The notes: generated by a model from the sequence alone, not told the origin. A DNA stretch of 64,000 bases from JANYGM01 sp043764015 (GCA_043764015.1 JAYUKY010000059.1:1-64000), one strand, 5' to 3'; shown: positions 37,501-46,863, counted from the first letter of the stretch. A program made the numbers and translations.

Positions 37501-40189
37501 AACTGCCTTCATTTATCTCAATATCACCCAAAATTAGTGGTGCATTATTCCTACATAATGTAAGTGTAGGCGCAACAATAGCTACAGGCGTAGCAGTCTG
37601 AAAACTAACAGTTTGGTCAAGATTTTTGACTAAACTTGCATTTTGAAATAAGTCTTTATTTAATGTAAATTGGTAGGTAGTATTTGCCGCAAGTGGCTGA
37701 TTAGCAGTAATAGTAATCCATTGTCCAGTAGCAGTAGCATCAATAGTAGCCGTAAAAACAAGGGCAGGTATCATCACAGGCGCAACAATAGTAAAAGCAC
37801 TTGTAACATTTGTACCATTCAAAATAGTTGTTCCACTTGGACTATTAAACACATATTCAGATAATTTAAAGTAAATAGCTGTATTTGTAGCAATATTTGT
37901 AAAAGGCGGATTTGTAGGAATAGCAAGCGCAAGAGTGCTTCCATTACTCAAAAAAGCTTGTTGTAAGTTAATAGAATTTTGAACTGTAACAGTAAAAAGC
38001 GTTTTAGCACTCTCACAACCACTTGCGGTAATACTCATATAAAAAGTTGTTGTGGCAAGTGTTGTGTTAGAAACATAGCCCAAATCAGCAGGAGAAACCA
38101 AAATACTGCCACTAGATACGCCAGACGTATAAATAAGTGTAGTAGTAGCATCATAAAAATTGGCAACACCTCCCACAGGTACAGTTATTGACGTGGTGGT
38201 CGTCAGTACGAAACCACTCCCAAATATCATATTGGCTATTATGGGTGCAGTTGGTATGGGCGTACTTGTGAGTGTAGCGTGTGTGAGGTCGTCTAAAATA
38301 CGGTTTCCTGCTTGTATGGCAGTTCCTAGTGTGCGTTTTAGGAGTTGTGTAGTTGTGCCTGATGTATGAACTACTTGAATATTTTGCAATGTAATAGTAT
38401 TGATATCAGCATAAAGATTGCTCACATCATACGTAAGGCTAATATTTGTAGCGGTTACAGTCAAAATAGCATTTGAAATATCTGTACCAGCAACCAGCAC
38501 ACTTCCCAAACCAGCCACAAAATTAAAGCCAGTTGGAGCGTTTATTTCAAAGGTTTGGGCAAGTCCTTCACCAAAAGAAGCAGAACTACCTTCTGAAATG
38601 ACAATATCTCCTAAAACTTTTGGCACACCATTTCTACACAAATCAAGCGTAGGCGCGGTAATAATGGCACTTGCAGCAGTTGTAAAAAGTATATCTTGAT
38701 TGATTGAGTTTGTTATTAAACTCGCATTTTGAAATAAATTTTGATTTAATGTAAATTGATAGGTCGTATTTGCTGCAAGTGGCTGATTAGCCGTAATAGT
38801 AATCCATTGTCCAGTAGCAGTAGCATCAATAGTAGCCGTAAAAACAAGGGCAGGTATCATCACAGGCGCAATAATAGTAAAAGCACTTGTAACATCTGTA
38901 CCATTCAAAATAGTTGTTCCACTTGGGCTATTAAACACATATTCAGAGAATTTGAGGGAAATAGCCGTATTTGTAGCAATATTCGTAAAAGTCGGATTTG
39001 TAGGAACAACAAGCGCAATAGTGCTTCCATTACTCAAAAGAGCCTGTTGTAAACTAATAGGATTTTGAACCGTAACAGTAAAAAGCGTTTTAGCACTCTC
39101 ACAACCACTTGTGGTAACACTCATATAAAAATTTGTTGTGGCAAGTGTCGTGTTAGAAACATAGCCCAAATCAGCAGGAGAAACTAAAATACTGCCAGTA
39201 GATACGCCAAACGTATAAATAAGGATATTAGTAGCATCATAAAAATTAGCAACACTCCCCACAGGTACAGTTATTGACGTGGTAGTTGTCAGTACAAAAC
39301 CACTTACAAAGGTCATATTGGCTATTGTGGGTGCAGTTGGTAGGGGTGTGCTTGTAAGTGTAGCGTGTGTGAGGTCATCTAAAATACCGTTTCCTGCTTG
39401 TATGGCAGTTCCTAGTGTGCGTTTTAGGAGTTGCGTAGTCGTGCCTGATGTGTGAACAACTTGAATATTTTGTAATGTAATTGTATTGATATCAGCGTAA
39501 AGATTGCTTACATCATACATAAGGGTAATATTTGCAGCGGTTACGGTCAAAGTAGCATTTGAAATATCTGTACCAGCAATAACCACACTTCCCAAGCCAG
39601 CCACAAAATCAAAGCCCGTTGGAGCGTTTATTTCAAAGGTTTGGGCAAGTCCTTCACCGAAAGAAGCAGAACTACCTTCTGAAATGACAATATTTGGTAA
39701 AACTTTTGGCACGCCATTACGACACAAATCAAGTGTAGGGGCGGTGATTATGGCACTTGTGGCAGTTGTAAAAAGTATATCTTGATTGGTTAGGTTTATT
39801 TCTGCGCCTGCATTGATGCAAGTATTTGCAAGCAGTTCTATAGTGTGTGGAGTGGCACTTTTTAGCTCTGCACTAGGAATAATGGTTACAATATTTCCAG
39901 TAATAGTGGCAGTAAATGGAATAGAAACAGCATTTTCTTTGAGTAAAAAAGCCGTTGCAATGTCTGCGTTGGTGAAAGGCAAACCGCTTACATTTGAAAG
40001 CGTTGTTTGGTCAAAAGTAACAGTAATAGGGGTATTTGTAGGAATATTGCTGGGGTTTGTAGCAACAGGAACTGCGCCTACTCTCCACAAATCAAGTAAA
40101 TTTATTTGTGGGGCTTGTGCTTGTATGTACGTGTGCGAGAGTCCAAGCATACATAAGTACGCTAGGTAGATGCGTAAAAAAGATTTCAT
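31568..40189 (-). CDS. Giant T9SS-secreted surface protein A (2,873 residues)
   Basis: An enormous exported protein. In order: signal peptide (about 1-24, ending 'IQAQA'); SbsA-type Ig-like domain (Big_5, about 30-140); three copies of a module of about 235 residues beginning 'CRNGVPKVL' or 'CRNNAPLIL' and containing 'EGSSASFG.G', with Big_5 domains between them; many Ig-like domains of about 90 residues with paired Cys; two PKD domains ('FVWNFNDATP', 'YAWDFGDGST'); a jelly-roll-like region ('FDGFAFDEVFIGN'); an Omp28-like thioredoxin-fold region starting 'LLEHFTNASSSEAN' without the CxxC; and a type A T9SS sorting domain ('FVIYPNPAQNEVF', 'YASGMYFVEITGKN', 'KLVIAR'). It is probably attached to the cell surface or released, and may act in adhesion or gliding; that is inference. 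Confidence 0.9.
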   Translation of the reverse strand: MKSFLRIYLAYLCMLGLSHTYIQAQAPQINLLDLWRVGAVPVATNPSNIPTNTPITVTFDQTTLSNVSGLPFTNADIATAFLLKENAVSIPFTATITGNIVTIIPSAELKSATPHTIELLANTCINAGAEINLTNQDILFTTATSAIITAPTLDLCRNGVPKVLPNIVISEGSSASFGEGLAQTFEINAPTGFDFVAGLGSVVIAGTDISNATLTVTAANITLMYDVSNLYADINTITLQNIQVVHTSGTTTQLLKRTLGTAIQAGNGILDDLTHATLTSTPLPTAPTIANMTFVSGFVLTTTTSITVPVGSVANFYDATNILIYTFGVSTGSILVSPADLGYVSNTTLATTNFYMSVTTSGCESAKTLFTVTVQNPISLQQALLSNGSTIALVVPTNPTFTNIATNTAISLKFSEYVFNSPSGTTILNGTDVTSAFTIIAPVMIPALVFTATIDATATGQWITITANQPLAANTTYQFTLNQNLFQNASLITNSINQDILFTTAASAIITAPTLDLCRNGVPKVLGDIVISEGSSASFGEGLAQTFEINAPTGFNFVAGLGSVLVAGTDISNAILTVTATNISLTYDVSNLYADINTITLQNIQVVHTSGTTTQLLKRTLGTAIQAGNRILDDLTHATLTSTPIPTAPIIANMIFGSGFVLTTTTSITVPVGGVANFYDATTTLIYTSGVSSGSILVSPADLGYVSNTTLATTTFYMSITASGCESAKTLFTVTVQNSINLQQAFLSNGSTLALAIPTNPPFTNIATNTAIYFKLSEYVFNSPSGTTILNGTNVTSAFTIVAPVMIPALVFTATIDATATGQWITITANQPLAANTTYQFTLNKDLFQNASLVKNLDQTVSFQTATPVAIVAPTLTLCRNNAPLILGDIEINEGSSASFGQGNNQTFEMNAPAGFNFVAGTGTILTTGSDISNANLFVSATKITLLYDIGASFFGLDNIILRNIQLVHTSGTTPQNLLRTGGTAVQADNKAIQNNIHATFSSTPAPVASASIITVNNACSGFPTTQVFGNITLSAGEILSFYDAVTNALLGTQNITGTLETNLLGYTTANNTVIGSKPFYMILTSAVSCESAKTFFNFTINDNPVVNVTGVSSICVLNQTTFSVSGTIGSIYVLEISFNGSPFSPASAYGTTLVAGSITNFTILSSLAAGNYQLRATATLGTSCTNNATASFVINNKPLVSFIWTNPLTYLNNSSAINLTNGSVFGGAVNGVVNTSIYGTYSGNYIVGTLFYPSNVNFPTPTTLSVPVVITYTYTDPTTGCTESASLTLTVAKPIVDVVNNLSPSYCLSGVASSSLTPDASIIATGATALQPSTTINPPMPGGKFFWFKNTLGFPFNAGIDWNAATSTYIFVPALLIPLIPPGNTFIDIPIRMTTQVGFSTTDFDVSVRIYRNPILEMNLTNNDLFCRSNLVNTLIVPTLFSLPDAGITIKYKLQSQPVSSYVALPSSTITPSLLAAGDYDLQIAYSLPNAPFCYNDLVRQFRIRNNPTPTMSVQNSTGATLSNGGTVCAGSVIIKLITPTAYLGGSYVIIKNSAPTVPITINASATSIDFAFPPIADFYTIRFTYTDNYTSPSKSCSTTTVAFIVNVVTDPLPTFTFALGATGLSICENINTFTLIPAVSAIAGVGYYNIKKQFSGLPGVNIFSNNINIATDFSALSGTGIGDYLITYNFTYTAANGSCSGVSAPLILRINPLPILTFSLSATEICNYPVKSVINLTPIWINNGGNGIVPSKSIFTVYNSAGVKVEELAAGVNVINPNNAVVYTSTVINPLIINVFQVEYSYEDANGCKNISPRQNFQINPLPAFTFNFIGASDFCVGDVASTANFNITPFVTTGGFLPLNGRIRITNVPSPPTVPITPSSAFLNLLLPAGATSFSPSVVIGNAAGEYELQYEYTDIKSCEIVVVCATRLKMRSKPSIFFKFTTLPNPTNPVALLVNTYDVCANVTAITLVPTLVNVSTYGIEASLIPANGNYTFTKGAFTYIHNGANPFNPNAQLFLAAGGGVGTYNVVYTYTSNQGCTTQTTDIQLFTVNGIPTPTFTFGAGATVDPISGNARVCSNFASVTINTTPTTPQGGSFIFEILDGINTITPLTGSSTILPATLNINATLVAPKVFTFTLRYIDINGCVGLSSSKTLTVLPLPAPAFSIGSQICINIPVNFDATAAVANATANGEVIDSFVWNFNDATPTVTTTTPFVTHTFGLIGLFPVTLTVTTTLGCSKSVTNNITIGAIPVASFTTANFCVGGTTNFTSTSTLLGAGNITNYAWDFGDGSTIISSATSTATHQYVTHGRYVAKLTVTTNTLCSNTAVKEVFIFPRIRPTAALPYKENFDNPNDSTWMATGVIKATLNPLIDTIGFSWKRGVPTGNKINAAKTTGGAWSTGKNNNSFYPSERSYVESPCFNLTDPTLNKPMIAMKIWYDTDRGADAGVLYASINDGITWTLVGSINEGIEWYNTSGIISEPGGQNVPQAWTGNNSTDYKIAKFNLDAFRNQTSVRFRVAFGSNADNPIGQIFDGFAFDEVFIGNRNKISLLEHFTNASSSEANTENTFINNFPVVTPQNEIYNIQYHTNFPGADPMNADNTADPSARALYYGVSQVPRTAIDGLAENRKFSDWGTPVYNRRTLEISPFELSVDFSSTPQLLRFKANVRALEPFTRRVVLQTAVIEQEILGSVFTSGNFGGLTFKNVVKKMLPNAGGTLIAQTWLQNTQFQTGEITWNPSKVYNGNRLVLVVFVQDEVTKEIYQTGFFNITTNLSSQDPTTALDNTTLENEFVIYPNPAQNEVFTGFRDEITEDFSVVLFDSYGKRVDNFSLTKGNKGLLINTEKYASGMYFVEITGKNNSKARRKLVIAR
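37630..39800 (-). repeat. Tandem duplication of about 1,086 bp within giant protein A
   Basis: Sequence around 37,691 recurs at 38,777, and sequence at 37,981 recurs at 39,067. The offset is 1,086 bases (362 codons) in each case, with long stretches nearly identical in DNA. Two units, about 37,630-38,716 and 38,717-39,800, each encode a Big_5 domain and the 235-residue module. Because the offset is a multiple of three, copy number can change without breaking the frame. The third, more diverged protein module lies further towards the C terminus. Confidence 0.85.
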
Positions 40190-40494
40190 AATATTTAGAG
40201 TTTTTGATTTGTGGGTAACTTTTTAGCTACTGAAATTAGTTTTTGATATAATTTTGAGATACTCTTTGATACTTTTTCAAAGCAAATAGTAACTAAAATA
40301 CAATCAAATATCTTAATTTTTTGTGATAATACCAAATACAAAATTAAGATTTCCAAGATTATAAGGTTTAATACAAAAAGATTCCTCTTAAATCACAGTA
40401 AAACTACAAAATCAAAAAAAATAGGATTTAATACAAATGAAAATAATTTGTATTAAATCCTAAAATCTTTTAATCTTAGCAATCTTAGTTAAGT
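40190..40494. other. Intergenic region between giant genes, related to 46,864-47,060
   Basis: This 305-base AT-rich gap is the upstream region of giant gene A and the 3' end of gene B. Its part nearest gene A (GATACTTTTTCAAAGCAAAT, AATCAAATATCTTA, ATAATACCAAATACAAAA) closely resembles the upstream region of gene B at 46,864-47,030, so the promoters were duplicated with the genes. On the minus strand TAATTTTG (40346-40339) and TATTTTTG (47018-47011) lie at equivalent positions and could be -7 boxes, implying leaders near 150 bases. Confidence 0.6.
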
Positions 40495-43400
40495 TTACTT
40501 TGCAATCACGAGTTTCCTTCTTGCTTGGCTATTATTTTTGCCAGTAATTTCTACAAAATACATACCAGAAGCGTATTTTTCTGTGCTTAAAAGCAGTCCT
40601 TTATTTCCTTTTGTGAGGGAAAAAGTATCTATTTTTTTACCATAACTATCAAACAAAGTTACACTAAAATTTTCTACGGTTTCTTGTCTAAAACCTGTAA
40701 AAACTTCATTTTGCGCAGGATTTGGATAAATAACAAACTCATTTTCCAGCATTGTATTGTCTAGTGCCGTTGTTGGGTCTTGTGAGGATATATTTGTAGT
40801 AATATTAAAGAAACCTGTTTGATAAACTTCTTTGGTAATCTCATCTTGCACAAACACCACCAAAACTAACCTATTTCCATTATAGACGTTTGTCGGACTC
40901 CAAGTCAGCTCACCTGTTTGGAATTGCGTGTTTTGTAGCCAAGTCTGCGCAATAAGCGTTCCTGCGGAATTTGGAATCATTTTTTTGACAACATTTTTAA
41001 ACGTCAATCCTCCAAAATTGCCACTCGTAAATACACTCCCTAGTATTTCCTGTTCCACCACAGCGGTCTGCAAAATCACTCTGCGTGTAAATGGCTCTAA
41101 CGCTTTCACATTTGCCTTAAATCTTAGCATTTGTGTTGTGGAAGAAAAATCAACAGAAAGCTCAAAAGGAGCGGTTTCTAGTGTTCTTCTGTTATAAATA
41201 GGGCTTCCCCATTCAGAGAATTTGCGGTTTTCTATCACGCCATCAATGGCAGTTCTTGGCACTTGCGACACGCCATAAAACAACGCTCTTGCGCTTGGGT
41301 CTGCCGTATTATCTGCATTCATTGGGTCAAGTCCTGGTACGTTGGTATGGTACTGAATGTTATAAACCTCGTTTTGAGGTAATCCAGGAGGGAAATTATT
41401 GATAACCGTATTTTCTGTATTTGCTTCAGAGCTGCTTGCATTAGTAAAATGCTCCAAAAGCGCAATTCTGTTTCTGTTTCCTATAAAAACCTCATCAAAA
41501 GCAAAACCATCAAAAGCCACTCCTGCTCCCACAGGATTATCTCCGTTACTACCAAAAGCAATTCTAAAACGCACAGAAGGCTCTGTTTTGAATTGGTCAA
41601 GGTTAAATTTAGCAATTTTGTAGCCTGTCAAGTTATTTCCAGTCCACGCATTCACGACTGGTTGCCCGCCTGGTTGCGCAATAACTCCCGCCGTATTGTA
41701 CCATTCTATGCCTTCATTGATTGTTCCTACCACATTCCACGTTATACCATCATTTTTAGAAGCATAAAGCACCGCACCATCACTTCCTCTGTCTGTATCA
41801 TACCAAATTTTCATAGAAATAATTGGTTTGGTGAGCGTTGGGTCAGAGAAATTAAAGCAAGGGCTTTCTACATAAGAACGCTCATTTGGATAAAATGTAT
41901 TAGCATTAGTCTTGGTACTCCACGCACCGCCAGCCGTTGTTGAAGCATTTATTTTTGCACCTGTTGGCACGCCACCCGCCCAGCTATAACCCACAATGTC
42001 CAGCGTAGGATTTACGGTACTTTTGATAAGTCCGTTGGCTAACCAAAAACCATCATTTGTATCAAAATTTTCTTTGTATGGCACAGCCGCAGTAGGGGTA
42101 ATACGTGGGAAAATTAAGACTTCACGAGTGAACGTATTAGTACAAAGCGAGTTAGTTGTTACTGTAAGGCTTACGGTATATCTACCTGGTGCATTATATA
42201 AATATGTTGTATTGGGCGTTGTTGTTCTCACAATTATTGCTGGTGTGGTATCTCCAAAAATCCAATCATAAGTAGTAATACTGCCACTTCCTAGCAATGT
42301 AGAAGTGCTGGCAAATGTTGTTGTTGTTCCTTGACAAAAGTTAGCTGTTGTAAAACTTGCCACAGGAATAGCACCAATGATTACAGTTGTAATGGTTGTT
42401 TTTGTACAACCCAAAACGGAAGTAATGGTAAGAGAAACATTAAAACTACCAGGCGCAGTAAATATATGTGATATAGTTTGTGAAGTTGTAATTTCAATAG
42501 GAGAACTATCATCAAAGTCCCAAGTATAAGATGCAACAGCATCTACTATAGGCGGTTGTATAATAGATGTTGTTGCATTAAAAAGAACAGGTATATTGAC
42601 ACATCTTTGCGGTGCTACTGTAAATAAAGGTTGTGGCACAGGTATTATGGTAAGTGTTCTCATTGGTGATATTCCTACACAACCATTGGTATTTGTATAA
42701 AGAAATGTTACTTGATATGTTTTGACTGTTGTTGTTGGAATTATCATGCTCAAATCACCTCTGGTAATGGTAGGAGAAGAACTAGCAGGAGGCGTGATAA
42801 TAATAGGTGCAGGAAGTGGCAAAACATTTATTTCTTGTATAGAAAACCGTACCCCAGCTCCAGATATGGAAGGGGTAAGCCCAATATTCGTAAAATCAGC
42901 ACAGAAAAACCCATTTCCAAACGTATCTATGCTTGTTGGTGTAGCAGGAACAAAATCAAAACTTACCAAAGGAACAGGGTTGATAATAAGTTGTCGTATA
43001 GTGCTTTCTCCTACACAACCACGAGCAGAAGTATAGGTATATTTTATGTTATAAGTACCTGTTCCGCCACCAACTGCATTGACAAGCAAGGTATTTGGAT
43101 TAAAGCTATCAATTCCTGTTACCAATGCAGTAAAAGTCCCTTTTGTAATAGTATATTCACCTCTTGATGATACAAGAGGGTTATCTGTACCATATGCAGT
43201 TGTATTTAACAGAGATGGCACTAGTGTAAAACTTGTTACATTTTCACAAATTTCAAAGCTAGGAGACCCCAACGGAAAGGCTACTGTTACTGGAAATAAA
43301 AATTGTGGGGCAGTATAAAATTTCAAAATAAGCCTTACAGGGCAAGTAACCGTTACTTGACAAGAAGCCGCATCAGTATAAGTATAATCTACAAAATACT

Positions 43401-46400
43401 CTCCTACGCCACCACCACCAAGAGAAGACGGATTAAAAGTATTCACATTATTGAGCAAAACCTGCGTAAGTGCTGGCGTTGCTATTGGCGCACTTGGGGC
43501 ATTTCTTATGGTAATGAAACCTTTTGTAGCATCAAAAGCACCAGTAGCATTGACAGTAAAATTAGCATTTCCAGGCGTAAAAAGACAAAATTCATTTGCT
43601 CCTATAAAGCTAATAGTAGGCAAAGGCAAAGGATTAACATTAAATGTTTTTGGCGGTGAAATGCCTACACAACCATTATTATCTGTGTATTCGTACCTTA
43701 CTTGAAACGTAGTAATTGCACTAGCACTTATGGTGGAGGCAAGTACTCCGTTATCTGGGTCTATTACGTTTACGCCACTAGGAAGTTGCAAAAGAAAACC
43801 TCCCACGCTATTATATATGTTTACTCTACCACTAGCAGGTACAAACACATTCACACCTGCATTCAACCAAGTGGGAATAAGCGTGATATTGGGTATGTTA
43901 GCATAATTGCAAACATCTGTAGTAGATAAACTAAAATCCAAACTTGGTCTTGGCGCAATAGTAAGTTCTTTTATAATACTTGTATTTGTACAACCTCCCG
44001 CAAAAGTTGTATAAGTGTATTTTATTTCATATTTTCCCGCACCTAAACCGCTAGCCGCATCAAAATTAGTAGTGGGGTCAAAAGTAATAATACCTGCACC
44101 AAAATCCTTGCCTGTGCCAGCAACAGTCGTTTTTTTGATATTAAAAAAACCACTTCCAGCAGGTAATGCACCCGTGTTGGGGATTAAAGAGAAACTTGTT
44201 GCATCTTCACAAATAGTAAGCACATTAGTAGCGGCAGGCGCAAAAGTAAAATTGGGTAATGGTCTTGCTATAATATTAAAGGTGCCTACTACTGATGTGC
44301 CTGTGCAACCTGCCAAATTAGTAACTGTAAGGGTAACTTGATAGTTTCCCACTCCGTCCAATGAAGATAAAGGTATATTCGTGGTAGTTGCACTTGCTGT
44401 AAATTGATTTGTTGCGCCTGTTACTCTTGTAACGGTATAAGTCCCATTGGAAATGGAGATAGGTGTTACAAATCTAATAATAGTTTCATTTTCACATATA
44501 TTACTAATACCAATATTAGAAGCATTTGTTATTGAAAATGTAGGTGTTGGATTATTGCTTATCTCAAAATCTCTAATCAAAGAACTAGCACAGCCCTGTG
44601 GTGTAGTATGTGTAACTCTTAGCTCATAATTACCTGCTGGGAGCGTTGCAGGCGTAATAGTATTGCTTGGAAGTGTGGCAAAAGTACCCATAGAGATACG
44701 GTATTCTATATCTGTTGTGCCTGTAGTAGGCGCAAGGCCAAAAATAAGCGGAGTTATAGTAAGTGGCGCACTTGTAGCTCTACAAAAATTAGTATTATTT
44801 ACCAAATTGACATTTATCACAGGTAATCTATACACTCGTACTGAAGTATTTCTAGTTATTGGAAAATAAGACAAACCCAAATTTATAAATGTAACTACTA
44901 CAATATCTACATCTGTGAAACTATCACTTCCTGCAAAAGTAACTGCTGCTGGATTAAATGTATAATCTACATTATTCCAAACTATTCCCTGATTCATTCC
45001 TGGCAGGGTAGGGAAATAAAATTGATTACTACCTAGAATAGGAACTCCAAGATAAGGTGAAGAAACAAGACCAGTAGGAATAGAAGCAATAGGTGTAAGA
45101 GCAGAAGAACCTCCATTTGGGATGAGGGCAAGTGTCGTAGGTGCGTTTGAACAGTAAGAAGTACCCAAAAAAGGAATTAAGTTGGTAGATGCAGCCACAG
45201 TAAAGCTAACACTTGCTTCGTTTGAGCAACCATTTCCGTCTGTGTAAAAATATGTAACAATATGAGTGCCTATTCCTGCTAAGGCAGGAGAAAACTGTGT
45301 TCCCCCAACTCCAGAGCCAGAGTAAGTCCCTAAATTGCTTACCACACCCGCAATAGTTCCACCAAAATTAATGCCATCAGTAAGATTTTGCGCTGGATTG
45401 GAAGTAGCAAAAGTAGTGCCACTTATCCAAGTAAAGCCCACCACGGGTTTAGGGTTTACAGTAAAACTCAGCGTATTAGAAACAGTAACACAAGTTCCTA
45501 GCGTTGCTTGTACACGTACTTGATAGTTGCTATTTGTTGGTATTATAGTAGAAGTTGTATAAAATGCGCCTGTTGTTGTTGTAGATGTTGTAAAACCGTT
45601 TGTACTTACTTCAAAAACAAATGTAGCACTTGGCGTGCCTAGTGCCTGGAAAGTGGTTTGTTCGGGCTTACAAATATTAAGAGAACCACTAAAAACAATA
45701 AGATTGACCACAGGCTCTGGATTAACCGTAATAGTAAAAGGCACTCTGACACTCTCGCAAGTACCAACTATTGCACTTACAGAAAATTGAGAAGCACCCA
45801 ATGTTGTATTAGAAACATAACCCAAATCAGCAGCAGAAACAGATACCGTAGTGCCAGTAGCCAATTCTGTATATACCTGCGTTCCAAATGCGTTATAAAA
45901 ATAAGCGGTACTTCCTGTTGGAACGGTAATATTACTAGTTGTGGTAAGCGTAAAACCACTACAAAGATTTATATTAACAACAGATGTTGGTGCTGCTGGG
46001 GGCGCAGTACTTGCAAAGGTTGCGTGAATTTTTGATTGATTTTGCCTATTACCTGCTTGTGTGGCATTCCCGCCTGTACGCACAAGATTGGGCGTACCAG
46101 CACCTGAAACATACACTACTTGTATATCTTGTAATGTAATAGTATTGATGTTTGCATAATTGCTATTGATACTATAAAGTAAGGTTATTTTGGTTGCAGT
46201 TACGAGCATACTTGCATTAAATATATCAGTACCACCACTTACAACAATATTACCTAAACCAGCAACAAAATTAAATCCAGTAGGTGCATTCATCTCAAAA
46301 GTTTGGTTTAGTCCTTGTCCAAAGGATGCAGAACTTCCTTCTGTAATGGTAATTGGGTCAAGCACTTTAGCAGCGCCATTGGTACATAAAGTAAGTGTTG

Positions 46401-46863
46401 CAGGAGCTACTGGAGTAATGAGTGTGGCTGTTGTAAAAGAAAATGTTGCTATTGTATTGGCAACAGCACTTGCAAAAGGAAGAACAGTATTATAAAAACC
46501 ACCTGCATTCAGCGTAATTGAGATTGGTGATGATGATATTAGTTCCATACTTGGTATAATAGTTATTTTACGCCCATTGATAGTGGCTGAAAAAGGCAAC
46601 GCAGCACCATCACTAAGCCCTAAAAGGGTTGTAATATCTTGGTCAGTAGTAAACGCAGCTCCAACACTATTAACAACATTTTGGTCTAGATAAAGATAAA
46701 TAGGCGTATTTGTTGGGATGTTAGTCGGTGTAGCACTAGCCGCTACTATGCCTACTCTAAAAAGCTCCATTTGGCTTATAACGGGTGCTTGCGCTTGTGT
46801 ATGTGCGTGTAAAAGTGCCAGCATACATAAGTACACAAGGCAGATGCGTAAAAAAGATTTCAT
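40495..46863 (-). CDS. Giant T9SS-secreted surface protein B (2,122 residues)
   Basis: A paralogue of protein A encoded directly upstream on the same strand, 305 bases away. It has the same kind of signal peptide ('MKSFLRICLVYLCML', cleavage near 'AQA'), one Big_5 domain, a single copy of the 235-residue module ('LCTNGAAKVL', 'EGSSASFGQG'), a run of Ig-like domains, two PKD domains ('YTWDFDDSSP', 'YDWIFGDTTP'), the jelly-roll region, an Omp28-like region without active-site Cys ('LLEHFTNASSSEAN') and a type A T9SS sorting domain. The last 650 or so residues are nearly identical to those of protein A, while the Ig-like middle has diverged, consistent with gene conversion at the C-terminal part or constraint on it. 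Confidence 0.9.
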   Translation of the reverse strand: MKSFLRICLVYLCMLALLHAHTQAQAPVISQMELFRVGIVAASATPTNIPTNTPIYLYLDQNVVNSVGAAFTTDQDITTLLGLSDGAALPFSATINGRKITIIPSMELISSSPISITLNAGGFYNTVLPFASAVANTIATFSFTTATLITPVAPATLTLCTNGAAKVLDPITITEGSSASFGQGLNQTFEMNAPTGFNFVAGLGNIVVSGGTDIFNASMLVTATKITLLYSINSNYANINTITLQDIQVVYVSGAGTPNLVRTGGNATQAGNRQNQSKIHATFASTAPPAAPTSVVNINLCSGFTLTTTSNITVPTGSTAYFYNAFGTQVYTELATGTTVSVSAADLGYVSNTTLGASQFSVSAIVGTCESVRVPFTITVNPEPVVNLIVFSGSLNICKPEQTTFQALGTPSATFVFEVSTNGFTTSTTTTGAFYTTSTIIPTNSNYQVRVQATLGTCVTVSNTLSFTVNPKPVVGFTWISGTTFATSNPAQNLTDGINFGGTIAGVVSNLGTYSGSGVGGTQFSPALAGIGTHIVTYFYTDGNGCSNEASVSFTVAASTNLIPFLGTSYCSNAPTTLALIPNGGSSALTPIASIPTGLVSSPYLGVPILGSNQFYFPTLPGMNQGIVWNNVDYTFNPAAVTFAGSDSFTDVDIVVVTFINLGLSYFPITRNTSVRVYRLPVINVNLVNNTNFCRATSAPLTITPLIFGLAPTTGTTDIEYRISMGTFATLPSNTITPATLPAGNYELRVTHTTPQGCASSLIRDFEISNNPTPTFSITNASNIGISNICENETIIRFVTPISISNGTYTVTRVTGATNQFTASATTTNIPLSSLDGVGNYQVTLTVTNLAGCTGTSVVGTFNIIARPLPNFTFAPAATNVLTICEDATSFSLIPNTGALPAGSGFFNIKKTTVAGTGKDFGAGIITFDPTTNFDAASGLGAGKYEIKYTYTTFAGGCTNTSIIKELTIAPRPSLDFSLSTTDVCNYANIPNITLIPTWLNAGVNVFVPASGRVNIYNSVGGFLLQLPSGVNVIDPDNGVLASTISASAITTFQVRYEYTDNNGCVGISPPKTFNVNPLPLPTISFIGANEFCLFTPGNANFTVNATGAFDATKGFITIRNAPSAPIATPALTQVLLNNVNTFNPSSLGGGGVGEYFVDYTYTDAASCQVTVTCPVRLILKFYTAPQFLFPVTVAFPLGSPSFEICENVTSFTLVPSLLNTTAYGTDNPLVSSRGEYTITKGTFTALVTGIDSFNPNTLLVNAVGGGTGTYNIKYTYTSARGCVGESTIRQLIINPVPLVSFDFVPATPTSIDTFGNGFFCADFTNIGLTPSISGAGVRFSIQEINVLPLPAPIIITPPASSSPTITRGDLSMIIPTTTVKTYQVTFLYTNTNGCVGISPMRTLTIIPVPQPLFTVAPQRCVNIPVLFNATTSIIQPPIVDAVASYTWDFDDSSPIEITTSQTISHIFTAPGSFNVSLTITSVLGCTKTTITTVIIGAIPVASFTTANFCQGTTTTFASTSTLLGSGSITTYDWIFGDTTPAIIVRTTTPNTTYLYNAPGRYTVSLTVTTNSLCTNTFTREVLIFPRITPTAAVPYKENFDTNDGFWLANGLIKSTVNPTLDIVGYSWAGGVPTGAKINASTTAGGAWSTKTNANTFYPNERSYVESPCFNFSDPTLTKPIISMKIWYDTDRGSDGAVLYASKNDGITWNVVGTINEGIEWYNTAGVIAQPGGQPVVNAWTGNNLTGYKIAKFNLDQFKTEPSVRFRIAFGSNGDNPVGAGVAFDGFAFDEVFIGNRNRIALLEHFTNASSSEANTENTVINNFPPGLPQNEVYNIQYHTNVPGLDPMNADNTADPSARALFYGVSQVPRTAIDGVIENRKFSEWGSPIYNRRTLETAPFELSVDFSSTTQMLRFKANVKALEPFTRRVILQTAVVEQEILGSVFTSGNFGGLTFKNVVKKMIPNSAGTLIAQTWLQNTQFQTGELTWSPTNVYNGNRLVLVVFVQDEITKEVYQTGFFNITTNISSQDPTTALDNTMLENEFVIYPNPAQNEVFTGFRQETVENFSVTLFDSYGKKIDTFSLTKGNKGLLLSTEKYASGMYFVEITGKNNSQARRKLVIAK

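Noticed and set aside
31568..46863. Many open frames on the plus strand opposite the two giant genes (for example at 39786-40169, 35829-36197, 42712-43167)
   Set aside because: They are antisense shadows of long repetitive genes with strong codon bias. None shows a known domain, and their boundaries follow the repeats of the minus-strand proteins.
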